Shown here one piece after another: positions 32,877 to 46,315 of a DNA stretch of 64,000 nt. The stretch covers positions 28,603,445-28,667,444 of the forward strand of contig CP141132.1 of the NCBI GenBank assembly GCA_035236585.1. The letters are read 5' to 3'. This DNA comes from Warburgia ugandensis. Its lineage: Eukaryota > Streptophyta > Magnoliopsida > Canellales > Canellaceae. How positions within the stretch are numbered: the stretch's first letter is position 1; every line of letters begins with the position of its first letter. A model generated the notes under the pieces. That model did no database searches. It was given only the letters and a program-made list of their open reading frames with translations, and was not told where the DNA came from. Made by a program: the position numbers and the translations under genes.

Positions 32877-35800
32877 ATTATGAAAATTTCACGAAAATTT
32901 TCACTGCTTCATCATGAAATCCCCTAGATCCCTCAGAAAATTAGAGCAAAACTCCTCCCCCATCTCCCCCAATCTCTCTCGTTTTCCCTCTTTCTCTCTC
33001 CTCTCTCTAGAATAGTACCAAGAGCCCTAAATTCAATTAGCCACTCTATTCCAAATAAAATTTCACAAATCTCAACAACCATATTGTTCTAAATTACTTG
33101 ACCTACAAAACCCCCACAGTAATTTCAAGATCCAACGGTTCAATAAACGAAAAAAGACAACCAAGATTTATTTAGTGTGTTATGGCATACGGTGAAGATT
33201 TATTTATTTTGGCATCAATTCATCAATTTTGAGTAAATCAAGTGGGAGGATATCATCCAATATTCAGTTTATGTCATTTTTTATATTTTTAATTTCACTA
33301 GATTTGATTTTCTGTTAATGTTTCAAAAAATCAAGTTCTAGTGAAAAACCCTCCAGATCTGCATCATGGAGGGCTCGATGAAAATTCTGAGATGTTCAGT
33401 AGATTCAAAAGGGTTCAAAACCCTAAGTAGAAAATAACAATCAATTTCGTGGAGATATAATGGCCCAATTTAAAGGAGAAAAAGGGGATGGTGATTTGAC
33501 AGTCCGATCTGGATCATCTCACCATTTATAGGTCACCACCCTGTTTCCACAAGTGTTCATCGGTAAAACAGGTGGGATGACCGGTTCCACCTATTTTGTC
33601 CTGTTCTAACAACTAGATCAAATTTGGCCTGTTAAAACGACTGTGAACTTCAAACTTGAATTCTGGAGTCATCTGAGCTCCAAATCATGAGCAAAAAGGA
33701 GATATGGAAAGCTTATGATGTCTAACTTCATATGAAATAATAAAATTCATGAAATATTGTAAGAAACTTTCTGTTTAAAGAAAATATAATTCATACTTCC
33801 ATGATCTTGAAGATTTGAGATGATCAGAACTTAAGGATCTAATCTATTTATGTTACAATGATAAGGATATGTGAAATTGAGGGTTTAATATGACAGATCT
33901 ATGATAATTTAAAAAATCTACCCTTTATGATAGAAGTAACCTAAAATTTATACAGGAACTTTCTTGATTAGTAAGATTAAGCATGATCAAACCCTATGGA
34001 TGGGTTGGATGGAGTTAATAATGATGAGATTCGGTAAGATCATTGATCAGTTATGACAAAAATATGTGAAGATGATCATTGAACCTATAATAAAGTAAAA
34101 ACCCTAGATTTAAGGAAAGGACTTAAGATTTAATGGTTGGATCATATTAAAAGCCTCTAATGATGTATATTGATTAGTATGATTTAATTTAATTATTAGG
34201 TTCATTTTAACTTTAATTTATGGCATGATTATAGGATCCATGCTAAGTTATCTCTTTATTTTGATATAAATGATCTACATGTTATTAGATGGTTAGATTT
34301 AACCATCTTAGGGCCATGTTAGCATGCATGATTTCCTTTAAATATCCTTAGGATAAGTAATATATAAATTAGGCTCATGCTAGTTTAATTTGAGTATGGA
34401 CTATAGTATGATTTCCATTTAAGATGGTAATGGAATTGTGATTTAAGATCACGTTAATTTAATTTAATTTCATTAATTAGGGATCATGATAGTAGTTACA
34501 TAGTGTTGCTATCCTTAAATTATTGAATTTATATTAGTTTTATGCTTTGAAGTTTATGATTCATTATTGTCATATTTCTTAGTAGAGTTAATTGATAATT
34601 AGTTATGATAAAGACAATAAAACACAAAAAATGTAAGCTAATGAGAAATTAGAGTTTCATGACATAAATAAGAAGGAATGACTTGACTTGGACTTAATTA
34701 GTAAGGACTATACAATAATCTAAAGAATGGTTTACCATTTCCTTAGCCCAAATTAAGAGAATAATACACATCCATGAATGACATTATATATAATCATGTA
34801 CATTAATAAAAAACAAGTAGAGATAAATTAGGGTTTACAAGCTCATAGGAATCTTATGGAAGGTTGAGCTAAGGTCACTCCAGTGGACGCTGAACATTGT
34901 TGTTAAGGGGGTTATCTAATAGAGCCTCGTTCTTCCCTCACCTTTTGGTGACATTTGTTGAGGTCTAAACACCTCCTTACATGAGGATTGAAGTAACCAC
35001 TTTTTGAGTAGTTTATAGCTGGTAAGCCTTAGTCAATTGGAAATAACAAGAGTTGTCTAGAATTAGCAGTGAATAAATTATCCTCGAACGAGTAACACTA
35101 ACTGGTTGAGAAATAATAATAAAAACATAAAAGGTTAGCAAATTAACTAATCCTAATAAAAATTGTAAATAAGATAAGGATGATCAAACAAGAATCCAAG
35201 AGGAGATCTTGAATGATCAAAAACAACACAAGAAAATAAATACAAATGTAGAGTAGATTATTATTATGGGAATATACTTGTTATATAGATTTATTAGGTT
35301 AGAAGATCTGAACCCTTGATCATATAAAAAAACCATGTAGTATATACCTTTGGATAGCAAGATGACATTATACGTATGATTTGATAGATATACATTGATC
35401 AAGACTATGGCAAACTTCAAGTAGTAAGAAAACCCTATTGGGGTAGGGGGATTTTATAAATGCATCTATACGAAAGATACATGTTGAATACATGATCTTA
35501 TGTATAGAAATGTTGACATGTAGAATGCAAATACCTTGTGCTAAATCCTTATGATCCAACTAAATAATGAGAAAATAGATATGAAATGGTTAAGTGTAGA
35601 GTTGAAGAAAACGCTAAGTGAATAGGGAAGTAGAAGATATTCTAGCCCTAGATAAACAAACACATTATTTGATACGTATAAGAAATATTTTACATACGAG
35701 CATGGAGGCTTATGGCTTCTTTTTTTAAATAGGCATAGGCCAGGGGATCCTATGCTAGGGAAGTTATGAGGGTTTGGCCACCCGTTCTCTAAAATTTGTT

Positions 35801-36267
35801 GATGATGAATTCCATGCTTAAGAAAGGCAGTGAGTCAGGTGCGGCAATTATGGGAAGGCCGTCACTGTGATAGCCATGGTCCCCCCATACGAACATGGAT
35901 TTTACATTTCCACCAAATATGGTGCGAGTGGAATGTTGAGCAATTATCTGAATGCACTGTATGGATTAGACTGCAAGCATGGTAGTCCTTTGATTTATTT
36001 TGCACTATGATACACATGAGATAAGCATAGTGAGATGCCTTATATATGGTATAATGAAAAGCCAGATAATTGTATATTACCAATATTCCTAGGAAAAAGG
36101 GAATTCTTAGTTTTCATTATTTTGATGAATTTGTTCATATACATTATGTATAAGGATGTACATAAATGATAAAAGAAAGGTTATAGAGATGAGATTGATC
36201 CATGATCATGTTTATGACATAAATGAATAATTTTACTTATTTAATTCCCTACTAAGCATAGCTTGCT

Positions 36268-36303
36268 GAGATATTGTAAATGTTTGAATGTTTACAATAT
36301 CTC
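36268..36303. promoter_or_regulatory. Conserved LTR hairpin (family D)
   Basis: GAGATATTGTAAA/TTTACAATATCTC, a perfect 13-bp stem 418 bp before the LTR end, the same distance as in the 5' LTR. Confidence 0.75.
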
Positions 36304-36978
36304 AGATACAGGGAAGGAGAGTTAGGAGATCAAGACTTGAGAAGACTTGAAAGAATAATCAATCAGGGTATATCCATTGAAGACATGTACCTTATTTGAG
36401 GGCATTATATGTATTGACAGTTTTTATTGTATGTGAGCTTTGAAATTTGGATTATGTAATTTGGACAAGTATTGTAATGATACCCGGCTATACTGTGAAC
36501 CACTAAATAGATCCTAAAGTTTAATAAAAGTTTATTTCTTCAATAGAATTTTATCTTGTACAAAACTCTACTTATGTTATAAATGATGACTTGGGTTTTA
36601 CAAAACAAGTTCTAAAGAAAAGAATTTCCTCTGCTTTGTTTTACAAAAAAAATTTACTACTAAGGGCCTTGTCTTTGTAAAATGTATTACAAAATGTGTT
36701 ATAAAAACCCGAGTGGTCACAGCATCACTACAAGTTCACTCAAAAAGGGGAAAAAATATAATCTACGAAAGCAATAAAATTTGATGAAGCTTTGGCTCAC
36801 AAGATCATCGCCACTCCTTTTGCCAAATTCAACTTGCACAAAACAAAAAAGATTGACAATTTGTGAGGAATTAACAAAATATGTAAGAATGAAGAAAAAA
36901 CCATAATCTAATGCAACCTACAACTACAACTAAAGATAAATAATCCAAATAAAGATCCAATCACAAATCCATTATGAT

Positions 36979-36996
36979 TCCCCAGTAGCATCGTCA
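36979..36996 (-). promoter_or_regulatory. Primer binding site, Asp-tRNA type, decayed
   Basis: Minus-strand TGACGATGCTACTGGGGA, 12 of 18 positions shared with the usual Asp-tRNA primer site, at the same place relative to the LTR as 18346-18363. Confidence 0.6.
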
Positions 36997-38574
36997 AAAA
37001 CTTGGTGTAGGTTTAAAATTACTCAGAAGCACTGAATCAAAGTAGTATTCCACATGAGAGAGGTTGATCCCACTAGGAATCTCATAAAATTGTATATGTT
37101 AGATGGATCTCATTTAAAGTGTTTAACTTCTGCCAAAGAGAGAGATCAAATTGGATTTGAACTTAAACTAGAAAGTAAACAACAAAAGAAAGAAAATATG
37201 CATGAAACTAGAAACTACAATTAAAAGAAACTTTCTAAAAATAAAGTATGCAATGGAATTAGAAACTAACATGCATTCAACATTAGTGATTACTACAAAA
37301 ATAGAGTGAATGAAACTAAGAAACTTAAACTAAAGGAAACTTGTTAAAAATGAGACTTTCCTAAACTAAAATTAGAAACTTTGTAAAAATGGAACTTTCT
37401 AAAATAAACTAACATACAAAAACAAGTAATTAATGAAATCTAACTAGGTTTAACAAGTAATTAGAAACATGTGTGTAAATGGAAACTACAATTAAGGAAA
37501 CTTACTCAATTTAACACTTCCCAAAACCAAATTTAAAAACTATTTAAACTAAGATGCAAACCATTAACCAATGAAATCTAAACTAATATTAAAATACAAA
37601 TCAAAAAATTAAACTAGAAAACTAAACTATCTAAACAATGATTAATCAACCACTTAAAAGGAGTTTTACCCAAATGCCATGCACATGATCCATGAGATGG
37701 TGCACATGGTTCATGAGTTAGAAAATGATAAAAATTCTAAAACCAGAGGCATAAAAATATGTGATCTAGCTAGAGTATTACTTAAGCAACATAAAAATCT
37801 AAGTGGGTTCTTAAGGAATCAAGCAAGTAAGATGTATTGATTACTGGTAACTAAGTATAAAGTTTTATGGAAAAATTCTAGATTTTAAGCACTAAAGCAT
37901 GGAAAGCAATTGAACTAGCACATTTATGCAAGATAAAACTCAAGATATAAAGTCCTTAAATGATGGAAACAATCATGAACAATAATCCTCAAATAATTTT
38001 ATTGATTGAATTTCAAAGAACATCAAAAAGGGGTGCTCATGAACATGTATAGATTAACAAAAAATGGTGCACTCTTTAAGAGCGTAAAACTTTATTCAAA
38101 TCTAATAAAAAAAAACCTCTAATGCTCTCAATCTAAACTAAGATAACATGCAAGTGAAACCCAAAAGAGAATTCAAGAGAAAAGATGGCTAGAATGTGGA
38201 ACTAATCTATGGAAAAAGATGCATAAGACTTATGCCTAAATCGAAGGAAAAAAACGTGAAATGTGAAGAGGGAAAGCAAGGATGTAAGTCACTTCTTCTC
38301 TTAGATGTCACTACCAAAGAAGAACTAACTTGGATATTTGAGGAATGAGTAAGAAAAACTAAGAAAATGGAGTAAAGAAAAGAGGAACTCTGTGTGTGAA
38401 ACTTAGAGAACAAAAGAGCTAATTATAAATATAAAATTATATATAGAATGCAACTCACTAATACATTCCACATACCCCCAACTACATATAGTTTCTAAAC
38501 CCAAGCACCCTCCTTGTCATTATCACGCACATAATCCTCACTCTCACCAATTACTACTTTGATTGATGGGATCA
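36997..38574 (-). repeat. Athila-like LTR, about 1.58 kb
   Basis: The minus-strand start is TGATCCCATCAATC, directly after a G-run polypurine tract, and the end directly precedes the primer site. The length suits an Athila LTR. The block GGTTGATCCCACTAGGAATC (37067 on) corresponds to GGTCGATCCCACAGGGACTC near 18424. Very A-rich on the plus strand. The 128-codon plus-strand frame at 38621 lies mostly in the next element and is not a gene. Confidence 0.65.
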
Positions 38575-38585
38575 CCCCCTCCTTT
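38575..38585 (-). promoter_or_regulatory. Candidate polypurine tract
   Basis: Minus-strand AAAGGAGGGGG immediately before TGATCC. Assigned by position and composition. Confidence 0.55.
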
Positions 38586-39066
38586 AGTTTATTTAATAAA
38601 TTTTATTTTGAAATTTTATTTTGTTTTTACTACTTAATTATGATGACCTGGGTTTTTGTAACACATTTTGTAATACATTTTCAAAGGCAGGGCCCTTAAT
38701 AGTAAAAAACAAAATTTACAAAACAAAGCAACAAAAATTCTTTTCTTTAAAACTTGTTTTGAAAAACCTAAGTCATCACTTCATACATAACATAAGTAGA
38801 ATTTTTGTACAAGATAAAATTCCATTAAAGGAATATATTTTTATTAAATTTCAGAATCCATCCAGTGGCTCACAGTATAGCTCGGTATTAGTACAATACT
38901 TGTCCAAATTACATAATCCAAACTTCAAACCTCACCATATATTAAAAACTCTCAATACAATACAATGCTCTCCAATAAAATACATGTCTTCAAGGGATAT
39001 ATCCTAATTGATTATTCTTCCAAGTCTTCTTAGGTCTTGAGCTCCTAATTCTCCTTCTCTGTATTT

Positions 39067-39102
39067 GAGATATTGTAAACATTAAAACATTTATAATATC
39101 TC
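39067..39102. promoter_or_regulatory. Conserved LTR hairpin (family D)
   Basis: GAGATATTGTAAA...TTTATAATATCTC about 426 bp from the LTR end. The stem is kept apart from one weakened pair. Confidence 0.7.
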
Positions 39103-40539
39103 GCCAAGCTATGCTTGGTAGGGTTCAAGAAGTATAAAACTTTGATAGTATAATCCTAATACTTCATAATCCATTATTCATACTCATGGAGCAATCTCTT
39201 TAGTTTGTCATATATGTACATCCTTACGCATACATACGATATACTGTGTATAGATATATACATACGGTCAAAACTGTGAAAAATAATTAATATCTCAAAA
39301 CATAATAATATTCAACTTATGCTGAGTTGATAAATCATCCAGACTCTGTTGGAAATACACCCTCATTTGGGTAGTATCAATAATCCATGATTACCCGACA
39401 TCTCATCATGCCATATCATAAGGCATTTCACTATGCCATGCATCATAATGCAAAAATACTCAAAGGACTACTATGCATGCAATAAGAATCCGTATCAGCA
39501 AGCCCGAATAATTGCTCAATAATCCACCTATACCATCCTTGGTGGAAATCACAATATCCATGTTCGTATGGGGAGGACCATGGTTGTCACAGTGGCGGCC
39601 TTCCTATAATTGCCCCACTTGACTTTTAGCCTCATTTAGGCTTGGTATCCATATAATAACAAGATTCTAAGAACAGGTGGCCAAACCCTACTAACTCTCC
39701 TAGCATAGCATCCCTAGGCCTATGCCTATTTAAGATAAAACGACAAGACTCCATGCTTGTATGTAAAGTAATTCTCATACGTATCAGATGATCTGTCTGT
39801 TTACTTAGGGATAGAATACTTTCTAGTTTCCTATTCACTTAGGGTTTTCCTCAATTCTAACTTAACCATTTCATATGTGTTTTGGTTAGATCATAAGGGT
39901 TTTCAATGGGTTCAATACAAGTATTTACATTATACTTGTCAACATTTCCAAATATAAGATCATGTATACAACATGTACTTCGCATATAGATGCATTCATA
40001 AAATCCTCCTACCTTCAAGTAGTGATCCATCTCTTCAGATCTTCCATGATCTTGACTGATGTATGTAATCTATAAATCCATACATACTATCAATATATAT
40101 ACAATATGAATAATCCTATAATTTTTATCCTATCTATATTCTTTGTCTAATCTTGTCCTTTGATATAAAGGATCTAGATCTTGTGTCCTATCATGATCTA
40201 TCTTCCTCAGATAGTGTTTATCCTATTAATCAATAGATCTGATGGTTAGAATGATCTTCTAATCATTCAGATCTAAGTATTTTCTATTTTAAGTCTTTGT
40301 CTATTCCTTTCATTGATCTTGATCTTCCATAGATCCTTTGATCAACAATTTATACTTATTGATAAACATCAAGGACTTAGATCTTCTATCATTCAGTTCT
40401 TCTTTGATCTAAGTTTAGTTGTTTGATCATCCTTAAGGAGGATGATCTTGGGTCTCTTCCTTGAATCATAATTGATCAAGGGTTTAGATCTTCTATTTGA
40501 TCTAAGATCTTCTATTCAATTTGATCTAAGTTGCAAGCA

Positions 40540-40559
40540 ATATATATATATATATATAT
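40540..40559. repeat. (TA)n microsatellite
   Basis: About ten TA dinucleotides inside the family-D LTR. Confidence 0.95.
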
Positions 40560-43007
40560 CATCAAGAAGTATTTATTTCTTTTTATTGTTTTTGATCATT
40601 CAAGATCCAATGGATCTTGTTTGATCATCCTTATCTTACTTACAATTTTTATTAGGTTTAAATAATTTATAACCTCTTATGCTCTTATTATTATTATTAT
40701 TCAACTAGTTAATGTTTTACTGGTTGAAGATAACTTATTTCAGCCTAAGTCTAAACTGCTCCTCTTATTTCCAATTGGTCAAGGCTTACTAGTTGAATAG
40801 GTGAACACAAAGTGGTTACTTCAATCCTCATGTAAGGAGGAGATTAGACCTCACAAATGTCAACGGAAGGTATGGGAAGAGCGAGGCTCTATTAGAAACT
40901 TAACCACCATGTTCAACATTCACTAGAGTGATCTTAGCTCAACCTTTCATTAGGTTCCTATGAGCATGTTAACCCTACGTACTCTTTCTAATTAATTTTA
41001 ATTAAGTCCATGAACATTTAAAATGTCATTCTTGGGGTTTATTATTCTCCTAGTTTGGGCCAAGGATCTGATAATCCTTATATTGTCCTACTAACTATAG
41101 CCCTTACTAATTAAGTCTAAGTCAAATAATTCACTCTTATTTGTGTCATGAAACTCTACTTTCTCATTAGATTCCATTTTTAGTGTTGTATGCTCTTTAT
41201 CTCATAACTACTTTAACAATTAGATCTACTAATAAAATTTAACCATAAATGAATTATAAATTTAAAGCATAAAACTACATAATTGAACAACCTAATGATA
41301 ATGGTACAACGTACTTAAGATTACATGATTTCTAACTAATGTACTTCATCTAATAAACTCAAATTAAACTATCATGGACCTAAGGTACCATCTCATACCA
41401 TAGTCTAATCTAACATGAAATCCTAGCATGGTCCTAAGTTACAATTCATCATTCATGAATAATTTTATGGACATTTGAAATGAAGTTATACTAAAATAAT
41501 ATGTCGTGGATCCTATATTCATGAAATAAATCAAATGAAATCAATGCATAATTCAAGCTAACCCATTTCTCATAATTAAAGCTTTTACTTATAATCCAAC
41601 CATTAGATCTTACGTCTTTTTCTTTTAATCAAGGGTTTTAATTAATTTTAGAGATTTTACTCCATTAAGGTCCAAGATCATATCCCTTTGTTTTTTGACA
41701 CATTCAATTCATGACCTCAATGGATTCCATCATAATATCCTTCATTCAATCCATCCCAAAGGTCTGATCATACTTGATCTCATTGATCAAGTGGGACCCT
41801 TTGTATTTTTTAGGTTTTTCTACCATAAAGGGTAGATCCCTTAATTTATCTTAGATCTATCCAAATCAACCATGGATATCACTTGATTTCAACATTATGT
41901 CATCATTAAATTAGATCCCCAAGATCTGATCATCTCAGATCTTGAAGATCATGAAAATTAGAACTTTAATTCTTAAATATAGAAAGTTTCACGAAGAATT
42001 TTCTAAATTTTATGATTTCAGAAGAAAATAGAAGTTATAAACTTTCCATAGTTTCTTTTCTATCTCAATTTGGAGTTCAAGTGACTCCACAATTGCAATG
42101 TGAAGTTCACAATCCTTCCTAGGGTCCAGCAAAATGAACGGCCCAGATTGATCAGCCAGATCTGGTTAGGTGGACGGTCAGGAGGAACAGTTGCCACGTG
42201 CCCATCACTGAGACACACGTGTGATGTGCTCCCCCAGGACCGGTGCTATCGCGCAACCATTCTGTTGGAATGGCATCAAACGTAGTGCGCTCGCCCAGAG
42301 ATGGTCCCACAAGGTGTGCCTCCATATGGTGTTTCGCAGCGCATCCCACAAATCCCAATTTGATTTGGGTGATCAAATAGTTCGTTTTGGACCATCAAAT
42401 CAATTCTCTTCAATCAAAGGCTCAAAACTCTATAAAATTTCTTGAAACTTCTACCCTAGGGGTTTTGGACCCTTATAGAGCGATTGGTCAGCTCAAAATT
42501 TTCATCGAGCCCTCCATCATCTAGAATTGAAGGGTTCTATTTCTTACTTTATTTTTATAAATTTTAACCGAAAACTAATTACAAAAAAAATAAAAATTAC
42601 ATAAAACAACATGAAATAAGTATATGAATTGTTTGCACCTACCTAATTAGAGAAACAATGTAGATTTGAAGTCCAATTTGAAATAAATACCCTTTGATGA
42701 CAAGATAGCCTAATAGTCCCTTGTTTTATGATTTCCATCGATTGCACCGTTGGATCTCGAAATTGATTTAGGGGTTTTGTAAATAAGGTAGTTTAGGACA
42801 ATTTGAATGGTGGGATTTTTTAGATTCAATTTGGAACAAAGTGCCTAATTAAATTTAGGTCTCTTGTTCCAATTAGAGAGAGGAGAGAGAAAGTGCAAGA
42901 AGGGAGATTTTTGGGAGTTTTGGAATTTCTGGAAGGAATCTAGATCTGGTTTTTTAGAGTAAGCAAGATGATTTCGTGTGAATTTTAAGGAACATTTTTC
43001 GAGGTGT

Positions 43008-43015
43008 ATTTATAG
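43008..43015 (-). promoter_or_regulatory. Candidate TATA box in minus-strand family-D LTR
   Basis: Minus-strand TATAAATA, 563 bp into the LTR. Confidence 0.6.
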
Positions 43016-43578
43016 ATGTTTTTCATTTTTCATAATTACTTGTAATTATTATATTTTAATTCTTTTAAATATTAAATTAACATTGGATCCTGCCCTACCA
43101 TCTCCTTCTCCACTAATAGATATTAGTGGTTTGACCACTCATTACATGTTTTCTGGTTGTTGGATTCGTTTGTTGGCCCCATGGGGTGTGAAAGGACCAT
43201 TTTGCCCTTTTATAGAGAAAAATCTAAGTTATTCTCCCGAACTCGGAATTGAGAGTATTTAGTGGTGTTGGATTTGTATTTCTGAGTACATTCTAAATAT
43301 TGATGTCTCAGATCTCGGTTATGGTTAAAATTATCATTTTACCCTTTTATTCATAAAAATAATGAAATTGAAGGATTTTCATTTTAACTAGGAATTGAAC
43401 ATACTTAGTGTCATTTCGATCAATTTTTCAAGTACATTCATAATTTTTAAGTTTTAAATCATATTTTAATCTCTATAAAAAGAGAATTTTCAATAACCTA
43501 ATATTCCATCCCAAAATTTCTCCAAATTCAAACTAAATTGATTTTCTCAATCAATTTACAAAAATTAGGGTTATTACA

Positions 43579-43592
43579 ATCTTCTCCCCTTA
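43579..43592 (-). promoter_or_regulatory. Polypurine tract of the gag-only element
   Basis: Minus-strand ATAAGGGGAGAAGAT directly before the LTR start, preceded by GAGGACGAAATTAT as in the LARD element. Confidence 0.85.
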
Positions 43593-44130
43593 TAATAATT
43601 TCGTCCTCAAAATTTTCATTTCAACTTACTTATGAGTTTTTAGTAACTCATTCATAAGTTAGCGCATGCGGCCTTGCCACTTAAGGAAACCTCCATTTCC
43701 TTTCATTCATAGTTCATGTTATCTTCTTCTTAAAGGTAAAAATCCTATTTTTGGGACATAACACACATCTCACTAATAATGCTAATACATTAATCACTTA
43801 TCCTGATTCTTTGCTAAATTTTTCAAAAGGATTAATAACTCTTAAATCGAGTTACCTTTTTGTTCACAACATCTTATTTCTCTTGACTAGTATACTAAAT
43901 TTCTATTCCTCATTTTCACTAATCTTTCAATACTTCATACTTTTCTATTCTAACTTCTATTGCTCATCCTCATTCCTTTTCAACATATATAATTTTGGCA
44001 TATTTTTCCCAATATGTGCAATCCTTAGACTATCTACCAAAATGACATATTGCTTGATTCTATAATTTTAACTATTGTTCTTCATAACAATCTTCCAAGG
44101 ATAGATTTATGTAAATCCATAATAAAGAAA
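43593..44130 (-). other. Region between gag and polypurine tract of the gag-only element
   Basis: Non-coding. A piece near 43660-43700 (minus strand AAGTGGCAAGGCCGCATG) matches 55473-55490 of the LARD element, so both share the same 3' end of the interior. No pol motif. Confidence 0.65.
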
Positions 44131-45323
44131 TTTTTTGCATCACTATAAGGCATAAACATTGTACCTTTCATCTTTCCTTTGGATGGTTCAACCTGGCCAT
44201 CGATGATAACAAATACCCTTCCTTGATGCTAAGGGATATTCTCCAAATTGACCTCCTTAATTGCCAAAGGTTTGTTACCGTTGTTGGCAATGTGCCCAAT
44301 TTCCCCTCAATTATAACATCTGATAAGGGGCCTTTGATGTATTGGAGTAGGACACATATTTCTAGGGTGGAACCTTCTACATTTGGGACATGGCCTTCTT
44401 TTTGTATGATTTCTTAGATGTCCAAAATTGTTTAAGGGTCTCTTGCCCTTCTAAAAAGACCATTGATTATAGTTCCCTCCCCCAAATTTAGTGATTTGAT
44501 TATTTTGTAATTCTTCTTCAAACTTTGATGCCATCTCCACACAATCTACCAAAGTCATGGGTTTACTACACATTACTTTCATCGTTAGCTCTTAGTGCAA
44601 CCCTTCCATGAACCGATTCACTGTATGTGTTTCAGTGTTACACACATGAGTCACAAATCTCCTTAACTATATAAATTTATTATCATACTCAACCACTAAC
44701 ATGTTTCCTTGTCTAAGTTTTAGAAACTCAATCAGCTTTCTTGCTTGTACATGAGTAGGAAAATATTTATGGTTAAAGACTTCCTTAAATTCCTCCCATG
44801 TGTTATCTTCAGAATTTGAGAAGAAGGTATTGTTAGCTGATCTCCACCAAAGTACAACTTCTTATTTTAATAGATAGGTGGCAAATTTTACCTTCAACTC
44901 TAGAGGAGTGCATAGTTCACTGAAAGTCTTTTCTATTTCATATATCCATTCCTCAACCTTCACAACTTCACGCTTTCCATTATACCCCATAGCCATCTTT
45001 TGAAACCTTTCTATCATTTTGTCAACCTCTTCTGGGGCTAATGGAGAATTCCTAGCTTCTTCACTTGGTACAAGGGAAGATTGGCCATGTACCAGTGCGG
45101 GAGTATTTGATGTTGGTGTATTTGTCCCACTTCTGGCTGAGCTTGAGCTTGAGTACTTGGTACTTCTACTGGAGGCGATGAACTTTGGGGCTGTTGACTG
45201 TGAGGAAGAAGGTTCCTCAATACTCTTGTTACCATCTCTTCCACATTGTCCATTGTTAATCTCTCCATATTATCTTCTGGAGTATTTTGAGGTGTCTACC
45301 TTGTGACTCTCTTTGGCGGCATC
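44131..45323 (-). pseudogene. Gag of the gag-only family-D element
   Basis: The start at 45323 has the same opening as the LARD remnant at 51949 (MPPKR), then MERLTMDNVEEMVTRVLRNL, as in the chromovirus gag. Capsid text follows leftward, and at 44230-44410 two Cys-rich stretches appear (CPKC-type and the GEIGH zinc-knuckle type, read on the minus strand). The frame then runs into the first residues normally preceding protease and stops resembling pol. A fossil with several breaks. Confidence 0.8.
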
Positions 45324-46300
45324 TACTCATAGACCAAAATTCCTATCAGTATTCCATACAATCATTTCTATCATATAAGTAGAATCAATATTCCTAAATT
45401 CATCATATTAATATCCATATTCATTTATAGGTCTTCACTTTCCATTCTATCATTAATGCAAATTATAGTCCCTAATTATTTCCATATTTCAATTCTATCA
45501 TATAGTTGAATCAATAATCCTCTAAATTTTATCTCCTTATTTATCTTTATTAAAACTCTTCTCATTCACAAATTTTGAAAATATTTACCTATCTCCTTAA
45601 ATTCTTCTCAAATAAGATCATCTCTATTTTGATGATTAAATTCTTTAACTAATTGTCATAATACTACATCTATGTAGTAATTGTAACTCTTACATTTATA
45701 TTTATTATTTATTATTATTAATTTTGAATTTTTATAATAATTCTAAGGTTTTATCTTTAATATCTATTTCTCATAACTTTCTATTTCACATTTCCTATAA
45801 AGGTTGGATTTTATCCTTCTTTTTCCTTTCCATCCTATTTTTCCAATTTATCATCTCTTTCTCTTAATCTCCATTATTTCACCTAATAATAGTTATATTA
45901 ATGTATTTTATTTCTACAAGTATCTTTATTTAAGATTTTAGGTCATACCTGGATATCATACATTACATCTTCCTCTATTCTAAGGTTTTCCTTACTTGCT
46001 TCTAAACTTACTATTCCCTATATTGATATCATTAACTTACTAAGTAGTACTCCTAGTTATTTCACTAAGTAATATCTACTTAGATTCCACTAGTACTTCA
46101 TGAGTTTATTACATTAACTCCTCACCTAATAAGTCAATCACATAACTCTTCCTATGCCCATTCTTAACTAATGAGTTGATCACATAACTCATTCTCATTA
46201 AATACTATCTTACTTCTTATTCACTCACAATTTCTCATCCTCTAATTGGATTGTCATATTTATATTGGACATAAGGGTACTGTACTGTTACTGGATGAAT
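45324..46300 (-). other. Leader of the gag-only element
   Basis: About 0.98 kb of non-coding sequence between primer site and gag. It is homologous to 52140-53100 of the LARD interior: both contain GTGAGTGAATAAGA, GAGTTATGTGAT(C/A)AACTCAT and TAGATATTACTTAGTGAAA in order. The chromovirus at 27725 has only about 120 bp between primer site and gag and lacks this leader. Confidence 0.75.
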
Positions 46301-46301
46301 G

Positions 46302-46313
46302 GCTCTGATACTA
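46302..46313 (-). promoter_or_regulatory. Primer binding site (initiator-Met tRNA)
   Basis: Minus-strand TAGTATCAGAGC directly inside the LTR end; 11 of 12 positions match. Confidence 0.85.
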
Positions 46314-46315
46314 AC

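Larger units (their letters stand above)
26052..36721 (+). mobile_element. Chromovirus (Tekay/Del-like Ty3/gypsy), family D, all domains recognisable, broken
   Basis: In order: truncated 5' LTR, Met-tRNA primer site, gag, protease, RT, RNase H, integrase, chromodomain, polypurine tract and a 4.4-kb 3' LTR. The chromodomain and primer site place it among chromoviruses, and the RT text and very long LTR suggest the Tekay/Del lineage. It is a fossil with roughly ten breaks in gag-pol. The shared parts of the two LTRs (26052-27724 and about 35195-36721) differ at about 12 percent of sites in a sample near 26630-26970, mostly transitions. Insertion was therefore several million years ago at usual plant LTR rates. 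Confidence 0.9.
32290..36721 (+). repeat. 3' LTR of the chromovirus, family D, 4.43 kb
   Basis: It begins TGTAATAACCCCAATTTTTG and ends AACCCGAGTGGTCACA. It shares its start with the LTRs at 43578 (minus), 47093 and 55575, and its end half with 26052-27724. It carries a TATA box, the shared leader-type block (about 34480-35060) and the 13-bp hairpin. Frames inside it are not genes. Confidence 0.9.
36722..38640 (-). mobile_element. Second Athila-like fragment: one LTR with PBS on one side and PPT on the other
   Basis: On the minus strand, from right to left: short internal tail (38586-38640), polypurine tract (38575-38585), LTR (36997-38574, 1.58 kb), Asp-tRNA-type primer site (36979-36996) and start of a leader (36722-36978). 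The leader edge (ATCACTACAAG, ACTCAAAAA, ATAATCTA(C/A)GAAAGCAA) matches 18065-18115 of the first Athila-type element. Both outer sides are cut by family-D elements (at 36721/36722 and 38640/38641). No coding sequence remains. Confidence 0.65.
38641..43578 (-). repeat. 3' LTR of the gag-only element, family D, 4.94 kb
   Basis: The minus-strand start is TGTAATAACCCTAATTTTTG (43578) and the end AAAAACCCAGGTCATCA (38641). Adjacent left bases AATTA (38636-38640) are one side of the expected target duplication. A (TA)n run lies at 40540-40559. The leader-type block shared with the Athila element is at about 40720-41160, and a modest GC rise occurs at 42150-42330. Confidence 0.9.

Noticed and set aside
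36722-38640. Host intergenic DNA between two family-D elements
   Set aside because: The primer-site, LTR and leader similarity to the Athila-type element at 18065-18450 shows it is element sequence.
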